Source of the DNA: CAVVIH01 sp963748295
Lineage (GTDB): Bacteria > Acidobacteriota > Vicinamibacteria > Vicinamibacterales > 2-12-FULL-66-21
Direction: 5' to 3'
DNA length: 64,000 nt
Assembly (NCBI GenBank): GCA_963748295.1
Contig: CAVVIH010000005.1
Span: 372,001-436,000, forward strand
The notes under the pieces were generated by a model that did not search any database, was not told where the DNA came from, and saw only the letters and a list, made by a program, of their open reading frames with translations. Position numbers and translations under genes: made by a program. Each line of letters begins with the position of its first letter. The stretch's first letter is position 1. Below, in pieces: positions 1 to 9,728 of this stretch.

Positions 1-1
1 G

Positions 2-346
2 TGCGTCGGGACACGCGAGGAATGCCGGCTTGCTCTGGCGCTGACGCTGAAGCAGCGTCCCCAGCTGGACTTCGATGCGTATCCCCGTCGCAAGGACCTG
101 GCGGCCGCCTGCGCCGATGTCGATGTCGAGGCCGCCGTCGGTGATCTGGTGGGCAAAGCACAGACGCCCCACAGCATTCCTCGAGCGCTTCTGGCGCCGA
201 TCGCGTCAGAGGCCGCGAAGCTCACCGGGACTGCGGTTCTGGCCGCGGTTGCGGGTGAAGCCGGAACGCTGGGGGTCGATGACGTGAAGCCCAACGATCT
301 GTTTCTCGCCGAGCTCGAAGGCGGACGGTCGCGCGCTGGCGCGTGA
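2..346 (+). CDS. C-terminal end of an unrecognised protein (5' truncated)
   Basis: An open frame enters from the left edge and runs about 114 residues to a TGA at 344-346. The visible part is alanine-rich and acidic. It has no signal peptide, membrane segment or motif that I recognise, so no function is proposed. The gene converges with the PP-loop gene on the other strand, 43 bases away. Reading it as coding rests on the uninterrupted frame and GC-rich third positions, so it is only moderately secure. Confidence 0.45.
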   Translation, partial: CVGTREECRLALALTLKQRPQLDFDAYPRRKDLAAACADVDVEAAVGDLVGKAQTPHSIPRALLAPIASEAAKLTGTAVLAAVAGEAGTLGVDDVKPNDLFLAELEGGRSRAGA

Positions 347-389
347 TGAAACTTACTTCAACCTTCACGAACTAAACCGATGGAAGATG

Positions 390-1892
390 TCAGAGAACGC
401 GCGCGAACGCCTTGCGATTGTGCTCCAGCGCCCACGGGAAGATGTAGCGGCGCAGGCGGCTCGGAGCCTCCGCGACTCGCCAGATCACGCGAATCAGCGG
501 CGTGCTGCTGCAGGGCCGGCTTGTACCACGCCGGCGGATCCGCCATGCCCATCGCCCCGAGCGTCTTGCGGACGGTGACCTCGAACTCGTCGAGCTGGTG
601 GTTGATGACCGGCGGAATCCGTCCGCGCTTGATCCACGCGCCACGGCGATCCCTCAGCCAGGTCGTGTAGTCGGCTCAGCGAATCCGGTGAGAGGAAGTC
701 CTTGCCTCGCAGCAGCAGCACCCAGGTGGCCTTCTTCTCCATGCCGAACATCTCGCGCGGCACGCCGGCGCTCTCGACGATCCGCCGGCAGATTGGCCGG
801 CTGTAGTCGCCGGGAATGTCCCACGGCGCCATCTCAGGCAGATTGCTGATGCGATGGATGTCCTTGATCTGCCGGACACCCCAGAACGACACGGGACAGT
901 GAATCATGCCGGCGCGCAGCCGGTATTCGGTGATGGACAACCCTGACTGGTCGCCGCGGACGATGTTCTCGTCGAGCGCCGAGTGGCAGTCCTTCGCCCA
1001 GATCTTGTCGCCATGGTAGCCGGTCAGCAGCACTTTGCCGGACAGGAGCGATTCGGCGCCGCGGAAGAAGACGTCGCCGCCGTGCGAGTCGGAGGCGATG
1101 AACGGCACTTCCGGCAGCGTGCCCGCCTTCCACGCCATGCGCTCGACGACGACGGGCTCGAGACCGAGCGTGCGCGCCAGCGGTTCACCGCTGTCGTCGA
1201 GGCCGCGGCGAGCCTGATCGAAGCAGAGGACCTGGGTCGCCCCCGCCTGCTTCGCGAGCACGGTGACAGTCGAGGAGTCGTACCCCGACGAAGCGGTGCT
1301 CAGCAGGTCGAATCGCTTGTGCCTCGCGGCCGCCGACGCATTCGCCGCCATCGAGACCATCGACGAGTGCAGGAAGTCGTGATAGCGCTCGTAGGTGCTG
1401 AAGTCGCGCCCGAGTCCCGGCTTGCTGCGCGTTATGAGGCGCGTGCCGTCCCAGACGAGATTGTCGAAATACGTGAGGGTCACCGGACCGGCTGAGGTCG
1501 GGAACAGCCGGCGATACTTCTTCATGCCCCCGACGATCGTGCGGAACAACCAGAAGTAACGTCCCGAGCTCTCGTCGATGTGCGCGTCCGATGCGGCGAC
1601 GAGGCATGTCAGAGAGTTCGACACCCACGTCGCCATCCGGCCGCTCGAGCGACTGAAGCCAATCCACGGTCGAGGCCGACGAGACGAACACGAGCTCGTC
1701 GCCGCGGATTCGTCCACCGCTGCCGGCAACGACGTCCGTTCGATCGAAGTCGCCGGCATCGAAATCACCGGCCCAGGCGGCCTCGGCAAACCAATCGTCT
1801 GTAACCTCGACGCCACTACCGTGGAAGACGGTTACCACATTGTGAGCCCGGCGGCACTGCGCGAGCCAGGCCAGCGCCGGCCACGAGGGCAC
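390..1892 (-). CDS. asparagine-synthase-like PP-loop ATPase, no glutaminase domain (frame broken)
   Basis: About 499 residues once three frame changes (near 1620, 672 and 500) are joined. The middle carries the PP-loop SSGYDSST typical of the asparagine synthase/ATP-pyrophosphatase fold. The N-terminus lacks the Cys2 glutamine-amidotransferase domain of AsnB. Such proteins adenylate a carboxylate or similar group; the substrate cannot be told from sequence. The C-terminus is rich in aromatic and basic residues and stops at 390. The start is uncertain: a GTG at 1892 is used, but homologous-looking sequence continues upstream in frame to about 1935 without a good start. An ATG at 1927 lies in another frame, so a further indel is possible. 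It is divergent from the deacetylase gene and lies near EPS genes, which makes a role in modifying an exported glycan plausible (inference). Confidence 0.6.
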
Positions 1893-2014
1893 GGGACGTC
1901 CTCGAATCGCAAAGTTTGGTGAGACATAAGCCCAGTTGCAAACAGATCAGGTAGCGTGCATACCGTTGCGCGCCCGTTGAACTTCAATCCTCATGCCCGG
2001 CAGAGTTAAAAGAC

Positions 2015-2042
2015 CAAATCCCAATCCGAAATCCCAAATCCC
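2015..2042. repeat. heptanucleotide array (unit AAATCCC)
   Basis: Four consecutive 7-base units (CAAATCC, CAATCCG, AAATCCC, AAATCCC) lie in the divergent spacer between the PP-loop gene and the deacetylase, just before a sigma-54 promoter. It is one of six such arrays in this window, each with its own unit. Confidence 0.6.
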
Positions 2043-2045
2043 AAC

Positions 2046-2061
2046 TGGCACCCGTGTTGCG
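2046..2061 (+). promoter_or_regulatory. sigma-54 promoter of the deacetylase gene
   Basis: TGGCACCCGTGTTGCG matches the -24/-12 consensus TGGCAC-N5-TTGC with exact GG-N10-GC spacing. Transcription would start near 2072, only about 7 bases before the ATG at 2079, so the predicted leader is very short. Confidence 0.75.
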
Positions 2062-2078
2062 GGAGCCACGACCACCTC

Positions 2079-3107
2079 ATGAATGTCGCGCTGAAAAGCC
2101 AGTCGCTGAACGTCTCGAACAGGCTGGGTGTCAGCCGGCTGGTCGGCCAGAGCAGTTGGCGGCGCCGCCGCTTGCTGATCCTCTGCTACCACGGCATCTC
2201 GCTCAGCGACGAACACGAATGGAATTCCGCGCTCTACATGTCGGCCTCGATGCTCGCGGCGCGGCTCGGCGGGCTGCGGCGCTGCGGATGCAACGTGCTG
2301 CCGCTCGGCGAGGCGGTCGAACGGCTGTACCGAGGGGATCTCCCGGACCGCGCGGTGGCCCTGACGTTCGACGACGGCTACTTCGACTTCCTCAGCCGCG
2401 CCTGGCCGCTTCTGCAGGAGTTCGGATATCCGGCAAGCGTGTATCTGACGACGCTTCGCTGCGAGCACAACCTGCCGATCATGAACGTCCTCGTCTCCTA
2501 CATGCTCTGGCAGCGGCGTGAGGCGACGCTGACCGCGCCGGAAGTGCCGGGGCTCGGCTCCGACACCTATCCGCTGGCGACCCCGGCCCAGCGGACGGCG
2601 GTGATCAAGAAGATCACGGACACGATCGATCCCTCGGATCCCGAGCCCGACGAACGTGACGCCATTGCGCGCGCCATCGCCCGGCGACTCGGGCTCGATT
2701 TCGATCGCTTCGCGGCCGATCGCGTGCTGACCCTGATGAACCCGAAAGAGGTCGCGGATCTCGCGGGGCATGGTGTCGATTTTCAGCTGCACACGCACCG
2801 CCATCGCACGCCGGAGAACGACGAGAAGTTCGTCGAGGAGATTCGCGAGAACCGCGCGCGCATCGAGGCGATGACAGGCCGGCCCGCCGTGCACTTCTGC
2901 TATCCGAGCGGGGTGTATCGCAGGTCGTACCTGCCGCTGCTGCACGCCGAGCGCGTGGTCTCGGCAACGACCACCAGGCCCGGGATCGCCGATCCGTCGA
3001 GCGATCCACTGCTGCTGCCGCGATTCGTCGACACGAGCACCGTGTCCCCCGCCGAGTTCGAGGCCTGGCTGCACGGCATCATGCCGTGGCTGAGGGCGAC
3101 CGTATAA
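2079..3107 (+). CDS. polysaccharide deacetylase (NodB domain)
   Basis: A protein of 342 residues. The NodB domain shows YHG near residue 38, TFDDGY near residue 90 for the metal-binding aspartates, and a later LHTHRHRT that supplies the metal-binding histidines. These enzymes remove N- or O-acetyl groups from polysaccharides with a divalent metal. There is no clear signal peptide or membrane segment, so action on a cytoplasmic or lipid-linked intermediate is possible. No Shine-Dalgarno precedes the ATG, which fits the almost absent leader predicted from the sigma-54 promoter just upstream. moaA follows after 13 bases. The family call is firm; the substrate is unknown but probably the EPS encoded in this window. 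Confidence 0.85.
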   Translation: MNVALKSQSLNVSNRLGVSRLVGQSSWRRRRLLILCYHGISLSDEHEWNSALYMSASMLAARLGGLRRCGCNVLPLGEAVERLYRGDLPDRAVALTFDDGYFDFLSRAWPLLQEFGYPASVYLTTLRCEHNLPIMNVLVSYMLWQRREATLTAPEVPGLGSDTYPLATPAQRTAVIKKITDTIDPSDPEPDERDAIARAIARRLGLDFDRFAADRVLTLMNPKEVADLAGHGVDFQLHTHRHRTPENDEKFVEEIRENRARIEAMTGRPAVHFCYPSGVYRRSYLPLLHAERVVSATTTRPGIADPSSDPLLLPRFVDTSTVSPAEFEAWLHGIMPWLRATV

Positions 3108-3120
3108 TGGTCGGATACCC

Positions 3121-4143
3121 ATGGTCCTGGACCGTTTCGGCCGCCCGCTGCGGAGCCTTCGCGTTTCTGTAACCGACCGCTGCAACCTGCGCTGCCAGTA
3201 CTGCATGCCGGAGCTCGACTACGTGTGGCTGCCGCGCGAGAGCCTGCTCACGTTCGAGGAAACGGCCGGGGTGATCGACGCGTTCACCGATCTCGGCGTC
3301 GATCGCGTGCGCATCACCGGGGGCGAGCCGCTGCTGCGGCGCAACCTCCCAGACCTGGTTGCCGATCTCGCCTCGCGGCCCGCGATCCGCGATCTGGCGC
3401 TGACGACGAATGGCGTCCTGCTCGCGCAGCAGGCGGACGCGCTCAAGAGCGCCGGCCTTCACCGGATCACCGTCAGCCTCGATACGCTCGATCCCAGGCG
3501 TTTCGAGACGCTGGCGCGGTTCGACAGGCTCGACGACGTGCTCGACGGGATTGCGGCCGCGGCGCGCGCCGGCTTCGACTCGCTGAAGATCGACACGGTG
3601 GTAATGCGCGGCGTGAATGACGACGAGCTGGGGGCGCTGCATCGAATACGGTCAGCTGGTGGGCGCCGAGGTGAGGTTCATCGAGTACATGGACGTCGGC
3701 GGCGCCACGAAATGGTCGCCCGAAGACGTCGTCTCGCGCCGGGAGATACTCGAGCGGCTCGGCGCCGCGCTTCGGGCCGATCGCACCCATCGTCGAGGAG
3801 TCGTCGGCACCGGCGGACCGGTTCAAGCTCGCGGACGGCACGACGTTCGGCATCATCTCGTCGACCACCGAGCCGTTCTGCGCGACGTGCGATCGCGCCC
3901 GCCTCACCGCCGACGGCGTCTGGCTGATGTGCCTTTACGCCCGCGCCGGCACTGACCTCCGTCGTCCGCTCCGCGCCGGGGCGACGCGCGACGAGACTCA
4001 AGCGGCTCGTCGCCACGGTGTGGGCGTCACGCGCCGACCGAGGCGCCGAGGAGCGGCTGGCCGGTCCGCGGAAGGAAACACTGATTCCTGTGACGGCGCT
4101 CAAGAAGGACGCGCATCTCGAGATGCACACGCGGGGTGGATAA
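3121..4143 (+). CDS. moaA: GTP 3',8-cyclase MoaA (frame broken three times)
   Basis: A radical-SAM enzyme that converts GTP to 3',8-cyclo-7,8-dihydro-GTP, the first step of molybdenum cofactor synthesis. The N-terminal cluster motif TDRCNLRCQYC is at residues 18-28. ITGGEP and TTNGV follow, as does the invariant FIEYMDVGG. The C-terminal second [4Fe-4S] motif is CATCDR, with a third Cys 13 residues on. The protein ends in the double glycine required for activity. Frame changes occur near 3643, 3773 and 3992; removing one base at each gives 339 residues, the normal length, with all motifs intact. It is likely an intact gene with consensus errors. The other moco genes are not in the window, but the molybdoenzyme MsrP lies 6 kb away. 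Confidence 0.9.
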
Positions 4144-4151
4144 CGAAAAGT

Positions 4152-4179
4152 AGAAGTAAGAAGTTAGAAGTCAGAAGTA
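4152..4179. repeat. heptanucleotide array (unit AGAAGTA)
   Basis: Four consecutive units (AGAAGTA, AGAAGTT, AGAAGTC, AGAAGTA) fill most of the 56-base gap between the convergent moaA and htrA genes. Confidence 0.6.
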
Positions 4180-4199
4180 AGTACAGTGGCTTCGACTCT

Positions 4200-5631
4200 T
4201 CATTGCTTCCGGAAGGCCAGGTACAGCAGAACCCCCTCGCGCTCCAGTTGAAGCACTGACGGCGTGCCCACCTTCGTCGCGTCCGCGGCGGTGTTCAATT
4301 CAGCCACGCTTCCAACCGTCTTTCCGTTCAGCGAGTAGATGACGTCTCCCGGCTGCAGGCGGCCCTGGTGCGAGAACGGGGCGGCGGCGGAGACGGCAGC
4401 GACCACGGCGCCGCGCTCGCGGCGGACGGACGGCAGCAGCTTGGCGATGCGCGGCGAGAGATCGAGTGCGGTGATGCCAAGCGCGCGAACCGGGCTGAGC
4501 AGCGCTACCATGTCGCTCAACCGGCCCGCATCGTTGTCGCGCTCCCCGACGGCCACGCGCGCCGTGAACTTCGAGCGTGCCGCGCTGCGCCTCGATGGCA
4601 ACCGTGTCGCCGACGCCGCGGGTGTACAGATTGATCCGGAACTGCCGGCCGTTCTCGATCCGCTTCCCGTCCAGCGACAGGATCAGATCGCCGGGCTGCA
4701 GCCCCGCGCGCGCGGCCGGACTTCCGGGAGCGACATCCGACAGGATCGCGCCCGCCTCGCCGGTGACGCCAAGAGCTTCAGCCATCAACGGCGTCACCGT
4801 CTGCGAGTACACGCCGATCTCGCCGCGCTTCACACGCCCGGTGTTCTTGATCTGGGTGTAGACGTTCTTGACGATGTCGCTCGGCGCGGCGAAGCCAATT
4901 CCCTCATTGCCGCCGGACTGGCTGTAGATGAGCGTGTTGATCCCGACAAGACGTCCATCGGTGTCGACGAGCGCGCCGCCGCTGTTGCCAGGATTGATCG
5001 GCGCGTCGGTCTGGATGTAGATCATCGGATCTTCCGGCGTGAGCTGCCGTGCCACCGCGCTGACAACGCCCATCGTCACCGACGTCTGCAGCCCCAGCGG
5101 GCTGCCGAATGCGAGAACGACCTGGCCAGGACGCAGGCTGTCGGAATCGCCGAACGGCAGCGCCGGCAAGTTGCGCGACTCCACCCTGAGCACGGCGACA
5201 TCGGTCTCGGAATCAATAGCGACGATCTGAGCGCCGACGATCCGGCCGCGGCGTTTGAGGACCGACGCTCCCTGCGATCCCACCGTCACCGGGAGCTCGA
5301 CCTCGACGCGCGTCGCGTTCTCGACGACGTGGGCGTTCGTCACGATGTAGCCATCAGCGTCCACGATCACGCCGGAGCCGCTGCTGCGCTCGACGATCGG
5401 CTCGCCCGTCGCGCTCTGATCTTCCTCGTCCGGCACCGCATACCCGGTGACGAAGATCTGGACGATGCTGGGGCTGACCCGCTCGGAGAGTTCCTGAAGC
5501 GATCGGGAGAATTCGGCGAGCGCGCCGGTATCGCTGCGCCGCTGCGCCGCCGGGCGCTGGGCGAACAGCGGCAGAACGAGCAGGCTCAGGAATACCGGGA
5601 CGGTGACGACGGTTCGAGATGCTGGTTTCAT
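4200..5631 (-). CDS. periplasmic serine protease, HtrA/DegP family (frame broken)
   Basis: A protein of 476 residues after joining one frame change near 4572. It has an N-terminal signal peptide (about residues 1-30), a trypsin-like domain and two PDZ domains. The catalytic triad is His101 in TNAHVV, Asp144 in SETDVAVL and Ser217 in PGNSGG. PDZ1 begins near residue 280 (GAILSDVAPGSPAARAG) and PDZ2 near 390 (GRLQPGDVIYSLNGKTVG). Family members degrade misfolded envelope proteins. The break is resolved exactly by reading CTG-AAG instead of CTC-GAA. It converges with moaA and is not obviously part of an operon. The start ATG has an AGGA about 8 bases upstream. Whether it is a DegP- or DegS-type protein cannot be decided here; two PDZ domains favour DegP/DegQ. 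Confidence 0.88.
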
Positions 5632-5688
5632 GCTGCGTCCTGACCGGAAAACAACGGGATGCTCGAAGAATGATAGCGGGAATGAAAA

Positions 5689-5714
5689 GGCCGTGCGGAA
5701 AGATCCGCACGGCC
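5689..5714 (-). terminator. Rho-independent terminator of the radical-SAM gene
   Basis: A perfect 11-bp stem (GGCCGTGCGGA and its complement) with a 4-base loop is followed on the minus strand by TTTT. It lies 35 bases past the stop at 5749 and upstream of the htrA start, so it ends the minus-strand transcript of the radical-SAM gene. Confidence 0.8.
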
Positions 5715-5748
5715 GTTTGCTATAGCTGTAGCGTCAGCTGAAGGCTTG

Positions 5749-7879
5749 TTACTGCTGGTTCTTGTGCAGCACTTCCTGCACGTCCTGCTTCTTCTTCGTC
5801 CCGCCGAGCCCCTTGATCTGGATGACCGGCTCCGGCGGCGCCTCCTTCAGCACGTGCTGGCGATACAGGGCGGCCATGCGCTCGTCCTCGGCGCTCGTCT
5901 TTTTATTCTTGGCGTCTTCGTTTGACGCTCCGCGCTTCTGCGCGTCGCGCGCCCGCAGCTTCTCTTCGCGCGCCGTCTTCGCGATCCCGAGCTCGTCGAG
6001 GTCGGTCTGCTTGCCCGCGGCGACCGCCTCCGGGTCGAGCACGAGACGATGCTCGGTGGACGGGAGGTTGACGTTCTTGTTGCCGGCAACGATCTCGTGG
6101 CGGCCGTGCTCCTCGTACCACTTGGTGAGCGTGGCCGTCATGTGCATCTTCTCGATGATGTTCCGCCAGCCGATGCCGGTGTTGTAGGCGCAGAAGGAGA
6201 TCTCCCCTTCCTGCGTCGCATACGGGATGATGCAGCGCTCCGTGCGGCGGAAGTCGTAGTTGAACAGATCCTGGAACCACATGCCGGCGATGAAGAGGAA
6301 GTTCCACCGGTCGGCACGGCGGACGTCGATATCCTTCGCGGTTCGGTCGATGGTCACCTTACCGTAGTTCTTGCCGGTCGCGCCGAACGTCTTGTCGAAC
6401 TTCTTCATGAGGTCGACGAGCTTGAAGTGGGTCGGCGCCTGGAACGGGTCGTAGTTCTTCATCAGCGCGAGCGCCATGCCCGTGGCCGACAGGAACTTGC
6501 CGCGCGCGGCGTCGTTCACCTTCTTCAGATCGTTGGCCAGCGCTCCGGCATCGAGGAAGGCGGTCACCGGGACTGCCTCGTTGGTCTGCTTGTCGATCAT
6601 CACCGCCATGCCGATGCCGCAATTCGGGTGGCATCCGCAGGTCAGGTTGCCCCACTCCGCGCTCGGCCCGTGCACGAGATCGGCCCAGTCGGTGAAGGTG
6701 CCCATGAACGAGATCGGGAACCAGTCACGGGTCGGCTCGCCGATCCCGACCTGGCTCTTGACGTCGTGGGCGAGGTGCGAGAGGGTGTAGCGCTGCGCGG
6801 CGCGCCGCTCCGGCGTCACCTCCTCGTCGCGGCCCGTGAACGACACCGGCTGGAACGACAGGAAGTTGATCTTGCGCGGGTTGTCGAGCGCGAACTGGAT
6901 GATCCGCCCCACCTGCTCGTTGTTGACGCCGTTGACGATCGTCACGACCGGCACGATGTCCACGCCGGCGGTCCAGAGGTTCTCGATCGCCCGCAGCTTG
7001 ACGTCGAACAGGTTTCCAACCAGACGGTGCGAGTTCGCGGCGTTGCCGATGCCGTCGAACTGCAGGTAGGCATAGCGCAGGCCTGCCTCGAACGCAGCCT
7101 TCGCAAATTCCGGGCTCTTGGCGAACTCGATCCCGTTCGTCGCCGCCTGCACCGAGTTGTAGCCGACCTTCTTCGCGTAGCGCACCGCATCCAGGAAATA
7201 CGGCGACATCGTCGGCTCGCCGCCCGAGAACTGCACGGACATCTGGCGGCGCGGCTTGATCGAGATCGCGTTGTCGAGCAGCGTCTTGATGTCCTCCCAC
7301 GACAGCTCGTGCACGAAGCCCACCTGGTTCGCGTCCATGAAGCACGGGTCGCACATCATGTTGCAGCGGTTCGTCAGGTCGATCGTCGAGCACCGCGCCG
7401 CGGCCGTACTTGATGGTGCTGCTGCCGTGATTGTGGAGCTTCTCGTCGGCGTGCGAACGGATGTCGCTCCCGGGGAACGCGTCCTCGAGGTGCTTGAAGA
7501 ACGCCGGATCGATCGCCATGACGTCTTCGAAGTGCCCGTGCACCGGGCAGTCCTTGACCATCAGGATTTTTCCGTCGCGCTCGATAATCTGCGCTTTGAT
7601 CTCGCCGACCTTCTCATTGAGCAGGATGCGGTAGTCCCGCTTCCCGTCGAGAATCTCCTGGCGCGCCTCGCGGACGCAGTTCGGGCACAGCGAATCCGTT
7701 TCGCGGGGCCAGCCGAGCGGCGGCTTCACCTTCTGCCAGGACTTCTGAAGCGGCAAATCGGACCACTTCGGGATAAAGGTGCTGCCGGGCTTCATGCTGT
7801 TGAGGGTGTCGAACACCCCCCAGGCCCCCTTCGCGACGTAAGTCAGGCCCTTCTCCACATACTTTATGGGCTTGTGCAT
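5749..7879 (-). CDS. radical-SAM enzyme of the tetraether / membrane-spanning lipid synthase type (frame broken)
   Basis: 709 residues when one frame change near 7388 is joined. The order of motifs is that of the archaeal Tes/MJ0619 family: CPNC at residues 65-68, DCPVHGHF near 110-117, then the radical-SAM CX3CX2C LTNRCNMMCDPC (Cys172, 176, 179) and FSGGEPT. A Cys-rich CGCHPNCG and a further CIIPYATQEGEISFCAY lie later, as expected for auxiliary clusters. Characterised relatives join lipid tails by C-C bonds to make tetraether or iso-diabolic-acid membrane-spanning lipids, which are typical of Acidobacteriota. The last ~90 residues are charged, Lys/Glu-rich and probably disordered. The break falls exactly inside the cluster motif and is repaired by reading GCG GTG CTG ACG ATC. 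The substrate assignment is inference from family architecture. Confidence 0.75.
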
Positions 7880-7989
7880 ATAGTCGAATCTAACGGTTTT
7901 GTTACGGTTGAGGTGCAGAAAATCAGGGGAATTGGCAGGATCGCAGGCTGAACTGGCTCAGCAGGAGGGTCAAAAGGGGTGAATTCGGC

Positions 7990-8045
7990 CAACTCCCAAA
8001 CCCCAACTCCCAACTCCCAAAGACGACTTCCCAAAGACCAACTCA
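7990..8045. repeat. heptanucleotide array (units CAACTCC / CAAAGAC), eight copies
   Basis: Eight consecutive 7-base units: CAACTCC, CAAACCC, CAACTCC, CAACTCC, CAAAGAC, GACTTCC, CAAAGAC, CAACTCA. They lie in the 283-base spacer upstream of the minus-strand radical-SAM gene. Nothing else is recognisable in this spacer. Confidence 0.65.
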
Positions 8046-8162
8046 CAACGCCGGCATGCCTCAACGGCGTCCCGTCGGCCGAACCTGGCGTCGTGGGTGC
8101 GGCCGATCAGCGCAAATGGAATTGAGTTGAAGAGAGGCCTGGGCGGCCATCTATGAAATGTC

Positions 8163-8819
8163 TTAACGCGAACAATCTCTGAGAGGAGCGTCGGCACGAA
8201 TCGTGACTTTAAGGGTTTCAACGTGAACCGTATCGATCCAGAGCTGCCCCACATCCCGAAAATGTCGGCGCCACTCATCGGTAATCCTGCCGTCATAACC
8301 CCACAGTGAAACAACTGGTCTCACTACCGACACCCCATTCCCCGGGAACCCACGAACGGAGAAACCCTGTCGCGCGAAAAGCACAGGCAGGCTCAGTCGA
8401 TCTGGAAACCGGAAGTCTCCGCCCCTCTGAATCGTTACGAAGTCCGACGTTTGAGGTCGCTTTGGTTCGCCGCCAGCGGTGACGTAATCGAAGTTTGCCT
8501 GACTAATTAGGTCGCCCGCCGCGAGGGCGCGCTCGTCGCGAGCGATGACAACTCCTGTCAGGAGAGGTCGGTGAACCGTGATTACCAACGGCTCGGTCCC
8601 CGTGTTGGTGGCCAGCAACTCGAGATCAGCAAACATCGTGGCCGTTTCGTCGTCGCCACCACGGCAATAACGAGTATCGGTGATTCTCGCCTCAATTCTC
8701 AGCGCCGGCGAAGATGGGTCCCGACTGTTCTGAGTCGCCAACACGGAGTTGCCATGTCGCGGCAGCGCAAGTAGAGCCACGCCAACTGCGAGACTGATAA
8801 CGACTGATGGTGGAGTCAT
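8163..8819 (-). CDS. secreted protein of unknown function
   Basis: 218 residues from the ATG at 8819. This start is preferred over the in-frame ATG at 8858 because it puts a signal peptide at the very N-terminus (hydrophobic VVISLAVGVALLAL). The mature part looks like a beta-sandwich with alternating hydrophobic residues (LELLATNTGTEPLVITVHRP). It contains two cysteines and is reminiscent of small periplasmic beta proteins, but I recognise no family. It is a single gene between the heptad-bearing spacer and msrQ. The 294 bases upstream hold a short GTC/GTG-rich stretch near 9058-9095 and nothing else I can name. Confidence 0.6.
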   Translation of the reverse strand: MTPPSVVISLAVGVALLALPRHGNSVLATQNSRDPSSPALRIEARITDTRYCRGGDDETATMFADLELLATNTGTEPLVITVHRPLLTGVVIARDERALAAGDLISQANFDYVTAGGEPKRPQTSDFVTIQRGGDFRFPDRLSLPVLFARQGFSVRGFPGNGVSVVRPVVSLWGYDGRITDEWRRHFRDVGQLWIDTVHVETLKVTIRADAPLRDCSR

Positions 8820-9113
8820 GTGCAGCGACTCTCTGAACCGCCGGCTCGATGATCGCATATCGCGACCCGCAAGAAGAAGCGTCAGCCAAAAGCTTGCGTC
8901 GCTGATTGGTAGGTTTGGTATGAGCGTCCCCGTCCATCGGCCACTCCCGCACGGCGACGGGTTCGGCCGACGAACGCCGTCGGAGCGCGCCGCCGCAGTG
9001 CGAAGCCGGAACGCGCGCGGAGCGATTCATCGTGTGGACACCGTCGATCCTACCTTCGTGATCGTCGTGGTCGTCGTGATCGTCGTGCCTGATCGTTTTT
9101 GCCTTGCACCTTC

Positions 9114-9728
9114 TCATCTCGGTACGTTGACGACCGGCCGCCTCGACTTCGACAACGTGTAGACCACCCGAAACAGCAGCAACGCCCCCAGAATCGCCGC
9201 GTAGTAGACCGGCTCCCCGACCGGCACCTTCACCTTCCAGATGAAATGCACACACGCCGCGGCGGCGCTGAAGTAGACGAGCCGATGCAGCAGCTGCCAC
9301 CGGCGGCCGAGGCGCCGGATCCAGCCCTTCGTCGACGTCACCGCGAGCGGGATCATCAGCACGAACGCGAGCATGCCGGCGGTGATGAACGGACGTTTGA
9401 CGATGTCCTCCCAGACGCCGCTGAAATCGAAGTAGCGATCCAGGACGACGTACATCATGAGGTGGAGGCAGGCGTAGAAGAAAGCGAAGAGGCCCAGCAT
9501 CCGGCGGAACTGGATGATGCGGTGCCAGCTGGTCAGGCGGCGGATCGGGGTAATGGCGAGCGTCGCAAGCAGGAAGCGAAGCGCCCAGATGCCGGTTTCG
9601 AGCTGCAGCGTCTCCGCCGGGTTGATGCCGAGGCGCTCGGGCGCGCGAAGCAGGGCCCAGGCCAGCAGGACGGCCGGCACGAGCGCGCCGGCGAAGATTA
9701 CCGCCTTGGCAAGCCGCGCCGCGCGCAA
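9114..9728 (-). CDS. msrQ: MsrQ, haem-binding membrane subunit of the periplasmic Met-sulfoxide reductase
   Basis: 204 residues, with about six membrane helices of the ferric-reductase-like fold. It passes electrons from the quinone pool or cytoplasmic flavin to MsrP. Conserved histidines that bind haem b are visible in SWHRIIQFRR, YACLHLMMYV, LLHRLVYF and CVHFIWK. The reading frame follows directly after the msrP stop (TGA-TTG), so TTG is the apparent start and translation is coupled. The gene order msrP-msrQ is the usual one. Confidence 0.88.
   Translation of the reverse strand: MRAARLAKAVIFAGALVPAVLLAWALLRAPERLGINPAETLQLETGIWALRFLLATLAITPIRRLTSWHRIIQFRRMLGLFAFFYACLHLMMYVVLDRYFDFSGVWEDIVKRPFITAGMLAFVLMIPLAVTSTKGWIRRLGRRWQLLHRLVYFSAAAACVHFIWKVKVPVGEPVYYAAILGALLLFRVVYTLSKSRRPVVNVPR

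Noticed and set aside
390..1892. A lasso-peptide cyclase gene
   Set aside because: The PP-loop protein lacks the glutaminase-like N-domain, and no precursor or leader-peptidase genes are seen on either side.
1947..3206. A 419-codon minus-strand open frame over the deacetylase
   Set aside because: It lies opposite a NodB gene with clear motifs, and its own composition is that of a shadow frame.
9058..9095. GTC/GTG-rich stretch as a regulatory repeat
   Set aside because: It is a short simple-sequence run with no period shared with other spacers and no symmetry.
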